DNA of 26,465 nucleotides from a bacterium (GTDB taxonomy: Bacteria; Patescibacteriota; Minisyncoccia; Phycocordibacterales; UBA10002), in assembly GCA_030648695.1 (NCBI GenBank), contig JAUSHG010000036.1, positions 1-26,465 of the forward strand, written 5' to 3'. The position numbers and the translations under genes were made by a program. The first letter of the stretch is position 1; the number at the start of each line of letters is the position of its first letter. Of this stretch, positions 1 to 7,378 are shown piece by piece. The notes under the pieces are model-generated. The model saw nothing but the letters and a program-made list of their open reading frames with translations, ran no database searches and had not been told where the DNA came from.

Positions 1-283
1 CCTCAAGCAGGACGAAGATATTCGGCGAATCCGCAATGTCACCAAGGCGCTCTACAAACGCTTCCTTCCACTCCTCATTTTCAAAAAGAGTGGTGCAGTA
101 GACAATGTGCGTTTTGGAAAACAATCCCTGTCCGCCAATCAGTTCATCCAGGGTATTCACATCTGACTCAGCGGAGATGCGAAACACTTCCGCTTCAGGA
201 TATTTTTTTGCCAGCATGTCCAAAAGCGCGCCTGCTTTTTCGCGCGCTTTGTCCCTGTCAGAGCCGTAGAAGAAGTAAATCAT
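1..283 (-). CDS. holA: DNA polymerase III delta subunit-like protein, N-terminal part
   Basis: Partial gene running off the left edge; 94 codons are visible from the ATG at 283. The product starts MIYFFYGSDRDKAREKA and continues with GGQGLFSKTHIVYC and SPNIFVLLE. This is the usual N-terminal pattern of the clamp-loader delta subunit: an FYG.D...AR opening, a 'gLFs.k.iV' segment and a hydrophobic strand before the ATPase-like fold. Delta opens the beta clamp during loading, which fits dnaN and polA being in the same window. Family assignment rests on pattern memory over about 95 residues. An alternative is an uncharacterised HolA-like paralogue. The start lies directly against a TAGCTTA-type repeat, so no normal leader is visible. 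Confidence 0.55.
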   Translation of the reverse strand, partial: MIYFFYGSDRDKAREKAGALLDMLAKKYPEAEVFRISAESDVNTLDELIGGQGLFSKTHIVYCTTLFENEEWKEAFVERLGDIADSPNIFVLLE

Positions 284-362
284 AGCTTATAGCTTATAGC
301 TGTTAGCTTTTAGAAACAAGACGATTCTTTTGTTAAGAGTGAACAGTTAATAGTTAAGAGTT
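281..362. repeat. Word-repeat cluster between the delta-like gene and polA
   Basis: Positions 281-312 are made of TAGCTTA/TAGCTTTTA words (family A, the same words that flank the four-helix-bundle genes at 17.3 and 23.5 kb). Positions 334-362 are made of GTTAAGAGT/GTTAATAGTT words (family B). No inverted partner for the family A part is visible here, so this may be a half element. Confidence 0.7.
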
Positions 363-390
363 AAAAACTGGAATGCTTATTCCAGTTTTT
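363..390 (-). terminator. Intrinsic terminator of polA overlapping its stop codon
   Basis: Perfect 12-bp stem AAAAACTGGAAT / ATTCCAGTTTTT with the 4-base loop GCTT (plus-strand reading). The minus-strand 5' arm is the last codons of polA and the TAA stop lies at the stem-loop junction. A T-run ends the 3' arm on either strand, so it may work in both directions. Confidence 0.8.
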
Positions 391-2857
391 TCATCTCATC
401 CCAGTTTTTGCCGACACGCGCCTCAACCTCAATCGGCACCCCTTTTGACAGTGCCTCGGGAAGCACTCCCTCCATAATCTCCTGTATCTTTTTTCCGATT
501 TTTCCGGCCTGCCCTTCCTTCACCTCAAAGACGAGTTCATCATGCACCTGCAGAATGAGTGACGCCTCTTTTCCTAGTTTTTCTTTTTGGAAATACCCAT
601 CCACGCGCACCATGACAAGCTTGATGAGGTCTGCGGCTGTTCCCTGCAGAGGAGCGTTAATGGCCGCCCGCTCGGCTGCGGCGCGGATGAAAGGAATATG
701 GGAGCGAATGGCCTCATGATACCGTCGTCTGCCAAACAGCGTCTCGGTATATCCCGATGCCGCGGTATCCTTCTTTACTTTCTCCAAGTACGCGGCGAGC
801 TCGTGAAAATCACTAAAGTACTTGTCGTAATACTGCTGTGCTTCCTCTCGCGACACCGCGCTCCCGCCTTCCTGAAGGGCCTGACGCAGAGAATTCACTC
901 CCATGCCATAGAGCATGCCGAAGTTAATAACCTTGGCCTGCCGCCGCATGTCCTTGGTTACCTGTTCGGGGGGAACATCAAATACCTGCGCGGCCACCGC
1001 CGTGTGCACGTCCTCTCCACGCTTGAAAATCGAGATAAGTTTCGTATCGCCCGAAAGAATAGCCGCCACACGAAGTTCAATCTGCGAATAATCAAGGGAA
1101 AGGAGCACATTCCCCTTCTCGGCAACAAAGGTCTTGCGGATGCGCCTGCCAAGCTCTGTCTGAATGGGAATGTTCTGGAGGTTCGGATTCTGCGAGGCCA
1201 TGCGGCCAGTTGTGGAGCCGGATGAGAGAAGTTGTGCGTGCAAACGCCCGTCCTTCCCCACCATCGCAGGGAGTGTATCTATATAAGTAGAAAGTAATTT
1301 TTGAAACTCGCGGTACTCCAGAATTTCCTTGATAATCGGGTGCATCTCACGCAACTTCTCAAGTTCGCTTTCGCGCGTGGAGAGTGCGCCGCCTGCGGTC
1401 TTCTTCTGCCGGAGGGGCTTCAATCCCATTTTCACAAACAGTACTTCGCCCAATTGTTTGGGAGAGTTGATGTTGAACTCCGCTCCGGCAAGCTTCCATA
1501 TTTCTTTTTCGCGCTTGCTTAACTCACGGTGGTACTCTTTGGAAAGTGAAAAAAGGTACGCCACATCAAGCGCAACTCCCCGCTCGTTCATCCGCTTCAA
1601 TACCGGCAGAAGTGGTCGCTCTATTTCCTCAAACACACGTGCCAGATTCCGCTTTTGTATCTCCGCAAATACGGTCTCACGCGCCTTATTCCAATCACGC
1701 GTTTGTGCGAATCCCAAGATATCGTCCAAGGTCGGGTTGGTGAGGTTTGAGTTGATAAGCCAGAGCGCCACCGCAGTTTCCGCCAATTCCTCTTCGGAAA
1801 TTCCTGTGGCTGCCAATACGTCATTAAAAGACGCCTGCTTGGCCTCCCCTCCTTTCAAAGGAGGGGATTGAGGGGTGGTGGTAGAGGTGGAATTAAGTGG
1901 GGTGTTGTTTTGAATTGCCCCCACCGCACTCTTCAACCTCTCTCCGAGAGTCCGAAACTCAAGTTCGGTAAAAAGCGCCTCGGCTTTCGGGAGGTCAATG
2001 CTTTCACACCAGAGTTTTGCCGGAAACGAAAAGGCAATGGGCGCATCACGCCTGATGGTCCCCAACAGTTTGCTAAACTCTGCATCTTCTTTTCCTTTTT
2101 CAAGTAAGCCAACCACGCGCTCTTTGATGCCCGCTTTGAGTAGGGTGACGCGGTCTTTTTTGAGCGTTTTATAGATGTTCTCAATTGAACCAAATTTTTG
2201 AATCAGCTCGGTTGCGGTCTTGTCCCCGATGCCGGCAATGCCTTTGATGTTGTCAGACGGGTCGCCTTTGAGCCCTTTAAAATCCGGAAGCAACTCCGGA
2301 GGAAACCCATAGCGCACATTGACGGCCTCCTCATCATAGAGAATCGTGTCATTGATGCCTTTTTTGAGCGTAAATACCTGCACCCGTTTGTTGTCCACGA
2401 GTTGCAGTGTGTCCATGTCGCCGGAGGCGATGATAATGGCGGCTTCGCCACCTTTGACCTTTGACCTTTGACCTTTGACCTGCTCTACGATGGTGCCGAG
2501 AATGTCGTCCGCTTCAAATCCTTCCTTGTCGTAAATCGGAATGCCAAACACGCCAAAGATTTCGCGCGAACGAATCATCTGCGACACCAGCGTCTCATCA
2601 GCTTTTGGGCGTCCCGCCTTGTAGTCCTTGTAGGCCTCATGCCGAAAGGTCTTCTTCGGCAAATCATAAGCCGCGGCAATATAGTCGGGATGGAAAGTGG
2701 AAATAATTTTGATGAGCATGGCGGCAAGGCCGTAGAGACCGCCTGTCGGCTCGCCGCGGGAGTTGCTAAATTCAGGCAGGGCATGATACGCGCGGTGCAG
2801 TATGGCGTGCGCGTCTATGAGTACGAGCTTCTTGGGTTCCGGCTCCTTTTTTGCCAT
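377..2857 (-). CDS. polA: DNA polymerase I
   Basis: 826 residues. Fills gaps and removes RNA primers in replication and repair. The N-terminal ~300 residues are the 5' nuclease, with EADDILGT and the helix-hairpin-helix GDPSDNIKGIAGIGDKTA. A shortened region near 345-410 is where the proofreading exonuclease should be, but the usual catalytic acidic motifs are not visible, so proofreading is probably absent. The polymerase domain has motif A LDYSQIELR near residue 589, the O-helix KVINFGMLYG (a phenylalanine, as in the E. coli enzyme) and motif C QVHDELVF near 772. The start ATG is 4 bases past the tsaE stop, suggesting one transcript, but a TGCTAGAAT box overlaps the tsaE stop and may serve polA alone. 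Two repeat-derived insertions are present: a 7-base tandem repeat in the nuclease domain and a palindrome in the linker. Confidence 0.97.
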   Translation of the reverse strand: MAKKEPEPKKLVLIDAHAILHRAYHALPEFSNSRGEPTGGLYGLAAMLIKIISTFHPDYIAAAYDLPKKTFRHEAYKDYKAGRPKADETLVSQMIRSREIFGVFGIPIYDKEGFEADDILGTIVEQVKGQRSKVKGGEAAIIIASGDMDTLQLVDNKRVQVFTLKKGINDTILYDEEAVNVRYGFPPELLPDFKGLKGDPSDNIKGIAGIGDKTATELIQKFGSIENIYKTLKKDRVTLLKAGIKERVVGLLEKGKEDAEFSKLLGTIRRDAPIAFSFPAKLWCESIDLPKAEALFTELEFRTLGERLKSAVGAIQNNTPLNSTSTTTPQSPPLKGGEAKQASFNDVLAATGISEEELAETAVALWLINSNLTNPTLDDILGFAQTRDWNKARETVFAEIQKRNLARVFEEIERPLLPVLKRMNERGVALDVAYLFSLSKEYHRELSKREKEIWKLAGAEFNINSPKQLGEVLFVKMGLKPLRQKKTAGGALSTRESELEKLREMHPIIKEILEYREFQKLLSTYIDTLPAMVGKDGRLHAQLLSSGSTTGRMASQNPNLQNIPIQTELGRRIRKTFVAEKGNVLLSLDYSQIELRVAAILSGDTKLISIFKRGEDVHTAVAAQVFDVPPEQVTKDMRRQAKVINFGMLYGMGVNSLRQALQEGGSAVSREEAQQYYDKYFSDFHELAAYLEKVKKDTAASGYTETLFGRRRYHEAIRSHIPFIRAAAERAAINAPLQGTAADLIKLVMVRVDGYFQKEKLGKEASLILQVHDELVFEVKEGQAGKIGKKIQEIMEGVLPEALSKGVPIEVEARVGKNWDEMKKLE
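1846..1882. repeat. Palindromic repeat inside polA linker
   Basis: CCCCTCCTTT and AAAGGAGGGG are separated by a single C (1846-1866), followed by GATTGAGGGGTGGTGG. Read in the polA frame it gives TTTPQSPPLKGGE, a low-complexity stretch between the nuclease and the degenerate exonuclease region. The same CTCCTTT...AAAGGAG type of palindrome lies in noncoding DNA at 21108-21139, so this appears to be a mobile or REP-like sequence that stayed in frame. Confidence 0.75.
2451..2481. repeat. 7-base tandem repeat (CCTTTGA x4.4) inside polA
   Basis: Four complete copies of CCTTTGA plus CCT, without mismatch. On the coding strand it gives VKGQRSKVKG, an insertion just before the IIIASGDMD strand of the 5' nuclease domain. 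The unit length is not a multiple of 3, so loss or gain of one unit would shift the reading frame. Confidence 0.9.
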
Positions 2858-2861
2858 GCGC

Positions 2862-3317
2862 TCATTCTAGCATTCTCCCGCTTCTGTGGAATTCAATACT
2901 TCTTGTATGGTCATCTACAAATTCAAACTGAAGCTTGATGTGGTCAGGAGGTAGTAGGTCCGCGACACGCTCGGCCCATTCAATGAAGATAAGATTTTTA
3001 GGGTCGGTGAGGAGCTCGGAGAAGCCGAGTTTGCGCAGGTCGTCTGCGTTTTTCAGACGATAGGCATCTACATGTATCAGTTTCTGAAAACTTTTAACTT
3101 TTAACTTATAACTTTTAACTATCCAGAAGGTGGGGCTGGAAATACGTTCAGAAATGCCGAGGGCGCGGGCGGCGGCCTGCACGAAGGTGGTTTTGCCGGC
3201 TCCCAAGTCGCCGTAAAGACCGACCACCGTAGCTTGCGACGAGCTCGGTTTTAACCCCGATACGAAATCTGAAGCGGCCTGTTGAAAGGATTCAAGATTA
3301 TGGATTTGTATGGGCAT
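2862..3317 (-). CDS. tsaE: tRNA threonylcarbamoyladenosine biosynthesis ATPase TsaE
   Basis: 151 residues, the usual length. TsaE is the ATPase that works with TsaB and TsaD to make the t6A modification at position 37 of ANN-decoding tRNAs. The Walker A loop GDLGAGKTT is at residues 36-44, followed by the family signatures ISSPTF and HVDAYRL, and IFIEWAERV near the end. Between SSPTF and HVDAYRL the usual short loop is replaced by SYKLKVKSFQKL, encoded by a TTAAAAGTT-type word repeat. Upstream of polA with a 4-base gap, so probably co-transcribed. The start ATG follows a family D repeat that separates it from the divergent ATPase gene. Confidence 0.93.
   Translation of the reverse strand: MPIQIHNLESFQQAASDFVSGLKPSSSQATVVGLYGDLGAGKTTFVQAAARALGISERISSPTFWIVKSYKLKVKSFQKLIHVDAYRLKNADDLRKLGFSELLTDPKNLIFIEWAERVADLLPPDHIKLQFEFVDDHTRSIEFHRSGRMLE
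2864..2872 (-). promoter_or_regulatory. Extended -10 promoter box of polA
   Basis: Minus-strand TGCTAGAAT (TGN plus TAGAAT) ends 6 bases before the polA ATG and overlaps the tsaE stop codon. At this spacing transcription would begin on or next to the ATG, giving a leaderless mRNA. Confidence 0.5.
3091..3120. repeat. Word repeat (family B) captured in tsaE
   Basis: Repeated CTTTTAACTTTTAACTTATA-type words lie inside the tsaE reading frame and encode the segment SYKLKVKS. The same words are intergenic elsewhere, for example near rpmH and near 25.5 kb. Confidence 0.8.
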
Positions 3318-3320
3318 AAT

Positions 3321-3410
3321 ACCTACTATCTAATACCAAATCTCGAAAAATACCAAATAAAGAACATGCAATGTTGACGCTTTTTCGAGATTAGATATTG
3401 GATATTAGAG
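3321..3410. repeat. Inverted word repeat (family D) between tsaE and the pilus ATPase gene
   Basis: The left half contains ATACCAAATCTCGAAAAA words. ATCTCGAAAAA at 3340-3350 is matched by its complement TTTTTCGAGAT at 3381-3391, and TAATACC words are mirrored by GATATTGGATATTAG. No gene lies inside. A one-sided copy of the same words follows the ATPase gene at 5112-5141. Confidence 0.75.
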
Positions 3411-3423
3411 CTTCCACTCATTG

Positions 3424-3432
3424 TGCTACAAT
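3424..3432 (+). promoter_or_regulatory. Extended -10 promoter of the PilB/GspE gene
   Basis: TGCTACAAT ends 9 bases before the chosen ATG (3442). No convincing -35 or Shine-Dalgarno sequence is seen, consistent with a leaderless transcript. The same TGCTANAAT core precedes polA. Confidence 0.5.
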
Positions 3433-3441
3433 GTGGTGGTT

Positions 3442-5112
3442 ATGCCTACCTTTGATGATGAAAAGCAGGAAAAAGAGCTTTCCGAAATTAAACTTCAGGA
3501 AGAGGAAGACCTTATTCGTCTGCTTGCCCAGAAAAACGGACTCCCCTACATAGACCTCGTTCCGGTGCCGATTGAGACCGATGCCTTGCGCCTTCTGCCC
3601 GAATCCGAAGCACGCGAAGTCAAGATTGCTTCCTTTGCCGTAAACGGGAAAAAGGTGGGTGTGGCGGTATTCTCTCCGAACAAAGAAGGAGTAACCGCGG
3701 CGATAGAGAAAATCACGAAAGCCGGATTTACTCCGACCCTCTATATGGCCTCAACCCGCAGCTTGGAGAAAGCGTGGAGCCGCTACAAGGAACTTTCCGA
3801 AATGACCGTAACGCACGAGGGTGAAGTGGGGCTTGAAAGCGGCATCATTGCCGACACCGCGGCCAAGGTACAGACGCTTCCCGAACTTGTGCCGCTGCTT
3901 GGAGGAATCCTCAACGACAAAGACCCAAACCGCGTCTCCCGTTTTGTGGAGCTCATTTTGGGAAGTGCTATCGCTCTTGACGCTTCCGACATTCACATTG
4001 AGCCCGAGGCCTCCTCTGTGCGCCTGCGGTTTCGCCTAGACGGCATTCTGCAGGAGGTATTGAGTTTTGAGCGTGCCATCTATGCACTCGTGAACTCGCG
4101 CGTCAAACTGCTTGCCGGACTTAAACTAAACGTCAAATCCGAAGCGCAAGACGGACGTTTTAGCGTCAACCTCAAGGACACCGATATTGAAATCCGCGTG
4201 TCTCTGCTTCCCGGGGCATACGGCGAATCCATCGTACTTCGCGTCCTCAACCCCAAAACCATCGCGGTTCCTTTTGAAGATCTGGGGCTTCACCCGCGAC
4301 TACTTGAAGTGGTGGAACAGCAGATAGCCAAGCCGAACGGAATGCTGCTTACGACCGGTCCGACCGGAAGCGGCAAGACCACCACGCTCTACGCATTTTT
4401 GCGTAAAATCTACAGTCCCGGAGTCAAGGTCATCACCATTGAAGACCCGATTGAGTATCACCTCGCGGGTATTGTGCAGACGCAGACCGACAAAGACAAG
4501 GGCTACACCTTTGCCCAAGGCCTTCGCTCGGCACTGCGGCAGGACCCGGACGTTTTGATGGTCGGTGAAATCCGCGACGAAGAAACCGCCGAAGTCGCCA
4601 TCAACGCCTCGCTCACCGGCCACCTCGTATTCTCCACCCTGCATACCAACAACGCCGCCGGTTCGTTCCCGCGTTTGATTGACTTGGGAGTCAACCCGAA
4701 GGTCATCAGTTCTGCCGTAAATCTTTCACTCGCCCAACGGCTCGTGCGCAAGCTCTGCGCCGCGTGCAAAGAAGAAACAACGCCGACCGAGAAAGAAAAA
4801 GCGCAGATTGATACGGTGCTGCGCGACATGCCGAACACATTCGCTCCGAAAGAAATTGGAAAAATATGGAAGCCGAAGGGCTGTGAGAAATGCAACAACA
4901 CCGGATACAAAGGCCGCACCGGTGTCTATGAAGCCATACAGGCGGATGCCGCTATTGAAAAGATAATCCGCGAAAACCCGAGCGAACGCGAAATTGCCGC
5001 CGCCGCGCGCCCACAGGAAATCCCCACCATGCAGGAAGACGGCGTCCTTAAGGTGCTCTCCGGCATTACTTCGCTTGAGGAACTGGAGCGGGTGGTGGAT
5101 TTGACCAAATAA
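3442..5112 (+). CDS. pilB: PilB/GspE-type secretion and pilus assembly ATPase
   Basis: 556 residues from ATG 3442, chosen over an upstream TTG because the promoter box lies in between. A cytoplasmic hexameric ATPase that powers type IV pilus extension or type II-like secretion. An N-terminal MshEN-like region is followed by the Walker A loop GPTGSGKTTT (near 305), an Asp box TIEDPIEYHL, Walker B DPDVLMVGEIRD and the His box GHLVFSTLHTNNA. A C-terminal zinc-binding set, CAAC near 437 and CEKC near 480, is typical of PilB/GspE and absent from the retraction ATPase PilT. No pilin, PilC or PilM gene is next to it, so the rest of the machine must be elsewhere. Confidence 0.93.
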   Translation: MPTFDDEKQEKELSEIKLQEEEDLIRLLAQKNGLPYIDLVPVPIETDALRLLPESEAREVKIASFAVNGKKVGVAVFSPNKEGVTAAIEKITKAGFTPTLYMASTRSLEKAWSRYKELSEMTVTHEGEVGLESGIIADTAAKVQTLPELVPLLGGILNDKDPNRVSRFVELILGSAIALDASDIHIEPEASSVRLRFRLDGILQEVLSFERAIYALVNSRVKLLAGLKLNVKSEAQDGRFSVNLKDTDIEIRVSLLPGAYGESIVLRVLNPKTIAVPFEDLGLHPRLLEVVEQQIAKPNGMLLTTGPTGSGKTTTLYAFLRKIYSPGVKVITIEDPIEYHLAGIVQTQTDKDKGYTFAQGLRSALRQDPDVLMVGEIRDEETAEVAINASLTGHLVFSTLHTNNAAGSFPRLIDLGVNPKVISSAVNLSLAQRLVRKLCAACKEETTPTEKEKAQIDTVLRDMPNTFAPKEIGKIWKPKGCEKCNNTGYKGRTGVYEAIQADAAIEKIIRENPSEREIAAAARPQEIPTMQEDGVLKVLSGITSLEELERVVDLTK

Positions 5113-5141
5113 CCAATATCAAATACCAAATCTCGAAAAAT

Positions 5142-5246
5142 TGACATTTCTTAATGTCATCCCCGTGGCTAAAGCCCGATGGGCTCGCCCGTTCAGGGAA
5201 ACGGGGAACCAGATTAAACTGGATTCCCGCTTTCGCGGGAATGACA
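5142..5246. repeat. dRS3-like inverted repeat element
   Basis: The element begins with a TGACATT/AATGTCA hairpin (5142-5159). A TGTCATCCCCG arm (5156-5166) is mirrored by CGGGAATGACA at its right end. The right part contains ATTCCCGC-TTTC-GCGGGAAT (5223-5242), which matches the ATTCCCN8GGGAAT pattern of the dRS3 repeat known from Neisseria. Inner hairpins CCCGTT/AACGGG and AGCCC/GGGCT are also present. Confidence 0.7.
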
Positions 5247-5360
5247 TAGGACTGCCGTTTTTAGATAGGCGAAATTGAAATTGACTTACTCAAAATTAAA
5301 TGCCGCTCTGCTAACTATACGTTGCACCTTCCACTGCGTTGCGTAGGATAGGAGAAGTAG

Positions 5361-5578
5361 ACCCCGCACCAATCCAAAACGGATTGATACGGGGTGAAGG
5401 ACAGGAACCTCCAAGCAATCACTTTCAATATAAATACCAAAAGCGAACGCCAGTCCTAAGGGGTGCTTCAGAGATTCGCTTGCGCCAATTCCAAAGCATC
5501 CTCGAAAAGGTATTTGAATCCCGAAGTACATCGGGACGATTGCTTAGAGGTTCATATCCTGCACCAAACCCTGTTTGG
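5361..5578. repeat. Large noncoding inverted-repeat element upstream of ruvB
   Basis: Part of a ~595-base stretch (5113-5707) without a credible gene. Arms 5393-5420 and 5538-5565 are complementary at 24 of 28 positions (core AAGCAATC / GATTGCTT). Inside, AAATACC pairs with GGTATTT and AAGCGAA with TTCGCTT. Outside are the hairpins 5361-5395 (ACCCCG/CGGGGT with CAATCC/GGATTG) and CCAAAC-CCT-GTTTGG (5564-5578). It could be a structured RNA, a MITE-like element, or two diverged head-to-head repeat copies. I see no match to RNase P RNA, tmRNA or SRP RNA. Confidence 0.5.
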
Positions 5579-5707
5579 CTTCTTTACAAAAGGCCCGCAG
5601 GATATATATCCTACGGATAATAGTAGTATAGCATACAAAAAATCTAATGTCAAACATTTTCTGCAAAAAGGCCTTGCAGAGCCCTCCCTTGCAGAATCTA
5701 GAAGCAC

Positions 5708-6727
5708 ATGACCACCCCTTTGCCAAAACAGAAAGAGGAAGCGGCTCTCAGCCCGAAGCCGGACGCTTTTTTGGACCAGACGCTCCGTCCGTCCCGTTTT
5801 GAAGAGTATGTGGGACAAAAAACACTCAAGGAAAACCTCAGAATCCTCCTGACCGCGGCCGGGGAGCGCGGCCACACGCCGGAACACCTGCTGTTTTACG
5901 GCCCGCCCGGACTCGGCAAAACCACGCTTGCACATTTAATTGCCAAGGAGATTAATGCGCAGATAAAAATAACGTCCGGCCCTGCAATAGAGCGTGTGGG
6001 CGACCTCGCCTCAATTCTCACCAATTTAGGAGACGGGGACATCTTGTTTATTGATGAGATTCACCGCTTAAGCAAACAAATTGAGGAAATCCTCTACCCT
6101 GCCATGGAGTCGGGGCGGTTGGATATCATTATCGGCAAAGGCCCCTCGGCTCGCACCGTACAGCTGGAACTGCCTCCTTTCACACTCATTGCCGCCACCA
6201 CCCGCATTGCGCTTCTCTCCTCTCCCCTGCGCTCGCGCTTCTCCGGAGGCGTCTTCCGTTTGGAGTACTATACACACGAAGAGATAGAGGAGATTTTGAA
6301 GCGCTCGGCTACAATCCTCCAAGTTCCGATTGAAGAGGGAGCCATGAAAGAAATCGCGCTTCGTAGCCGCTTCACGCCGCGCACTGCAAATTATCTTCTG
6401 AAGCGCGCGCGCGATTTTGCGCAGGTGCGCAAGGGAAAGGTAACCAAAGAATCGGTCAAAGAGGCACTCAAGCTGCTCGGGGTTGACGAACTGGGGCTCC
6501 ATCCGTCTGACCGCGCGCTTCTGTCCGTACTGATTGAGAAATTCGCCGGCGGGCCGGTGGGACTTAACACACTCGGAGCGGCTCTCTCTGAAGAGGAGGC
6601 GACTATTGAGGAGGTCCATGAGCCGTATCTGATTCAATTGGGACTGTTGGAGCGCACCCCGCGCGGCCGCAAAGCCACGCCCAAGGCCTATGAACATCTG
6701 GGTGGCAAAAAACAGACATTGGTGTAA
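5708..6727 (+). CDS. ruvB: Holliday junction branch migration ATPase RuvB
   Basis: 339 residues, normal length. The RuvB hexamer motor drives branch migration of recombination junctions together with RuvA, feeding RuvC. An N-terminal LRPSRFEEYVGQ is followed by Walker A GPPGLGKTT (near 63), Walker B LFIDEIHR (near 113), the sensor AATTR and the C-terminal winged helix with RTPRGRKATPKAYEHLG. ruvC lies two genes downstream with yebC in between, while ruvA is not in this window, a departure from the common yebC-ruvC-ruvA-ruvB order. No strong ribosome binding site precedes the ATG. Confidence 0.97.
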   Translation: MTTPLPKQKEEAALSPKPDAFLDQTLRPSRFEEYVGQKTLKENLRILLTAAGERGHTPEHLLFYGPPGLGKTTLAHLIAKEINAQIKITSGPAIERVGDLASILTNLGDGDILFIDEIHRLSKQIEEILYPAMESGRLDIIIGKGPSARTVQLELPPFTLIAATTRIALLSSPLRSRFSGGVFRLEYYTHEEIEEILKRSATILQVPIEEGAMKEIALRSRFTPRTANYLLKRARDFAQVRKGKVTKESVKEALKLLGVDELGLHPSDRALLSVLIEKFAGGPVGLNTLGAALSEEEATIEEVHEPYLIQLGLLERTPRGRKATPKAYEHLGGKKQTLV

Positions 6728-6763
6728 CTGAAAATTAACGAATAACCGAGTATGCTTTTCGTT

Positions 6764-6807
6764 ATCCCGTAGTAGATTTCGTCTCACGACAAAATTCACT
6801 ACGGGAT
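6764..6807. repeat. Hairpin repeat ATCCCGTAGT between ruvB and yebC
   Basis: Perfect 10-bp arms ATCCCGTAGT (6764-6773) and ACTACGGGAT (6798-6807) around a 24-base loop. A related CCCCGTAGT ... ACTACTGGGG sequence occurs inside the proline-rich gene near 26.06 kb, so this is probably another dispersed repeat rather than a dedicated regulator. Confidence 0.65.
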
Positions 6808-6847
6808 GGCGATTTTCCAAATCGCTTCGCTCATAAGAAAATCAGCC

Positions 6848-7378
6848 ATGTCAGGTCACAATAAATGGAGTCAGATAAAGAGAAAAAAAGAGAAGACGGA
6901 CGCAGTGAAAGGCCGGGTTTTTTCGAAGTATGCAAAGCTCATAACTAATGAGGCACGGATGGCGAAAGGAAATAAGGACGCCCCTGCGGTACGCGCGGCC
7001 GTAGAGCGCGCACGAAAGGAAAATATGCCGAATGACAACATTGACCGCGCGATTAAGAAAGCAGCCGAAGGCGGAGGTGCCGCGCTTGAGGCAATTCTCT
7101 ACGAGGCCTATGGCCCGGGAGGAGTGGCGCTTCTTATAGAAACACTCACTGACAGCCGCAACCGCACAAGCGGCGAACTCAAGCACCTGCTTTCATTACA
7201 TAGCGGAAACCTCGCTTCTCCGGGAGCAGCCGTGTGGGCATTCTCCAAAACTCCAGAGGGGTGGAGTGCCTCAACTACTGCTCCCCTTTCTGATGAAGAC
7301 CTCGCCAAACTGGACGCACTAGTTGAGGCACTTGAAGCTCATGAGGATGTGCAGGAAGTAATCACAAATGCTGAATAA
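6848..7378 (+). CDS. yebC: YebC/PmpR family protein, shortened
   Basis: 176 residues from ATG 6848, chosen because MSGHNKWSQIKRKK is the conserved family N-terminus; a longer in-frame start at 6806 would add 14 atypical residues. YebC/TACO1 proteins were long annotated as transcription regulators and are now linked to translation of proline-rich stretches. The N-terminal domain and the first part of domain 2 (GGVALLIETLTDSRNRT, GNLASPGAAVWAF) are present. The protein then jumps from FSKTPEGW almost directly to the usual C-terminal strand-helix LDALVEALEAHEDVQEVITNAE. About 65 residues of the central region are missing compared with typical ~240-residue members, but the frame is intact. It sits between ruvB and ruvC. 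The last codons form the 5' arm of a terminator. Confidence 0.92.
   Translation: MSGHNKWSQIKRKKEKTDAVKGRVFSKYAKLITNEARMAKGNKDAPAVRAAVERARKENMPNDNIDRAIKKAAEGGGAALEAILYEAYGPGGVALLIETLTDSRNRTSGELKHLLSLHSGNLASPGAAVWAFSKTPEGWSASTTAPLSDEDLAKLDALVEALEAHEDVQEVITNAE

Noticed and set aside
5538..5565. tRNA 3'-half-like sequence (GAGGTTCATATCCTGCACC)
   Set aside because: The T-arm-like GGTTC is present but the stem is short, and no D-arm, anticodon arm or acceptor match lies upstream. It is better explained as one arm of the inverted repeat.
5286..5711. Several short open frames in the gap before ruvB
   Set aside because: They overlap each other on both strands, follow the inverted repeat arms and have no start signals; similarity between them reflects the repeated DNA.
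6068..6820. 250-codon minus-strand open frame over ruvB
   Set aside because: Shadow of ruvB, which has all catalytic motifs; the antisense product shows no recognisable domain.
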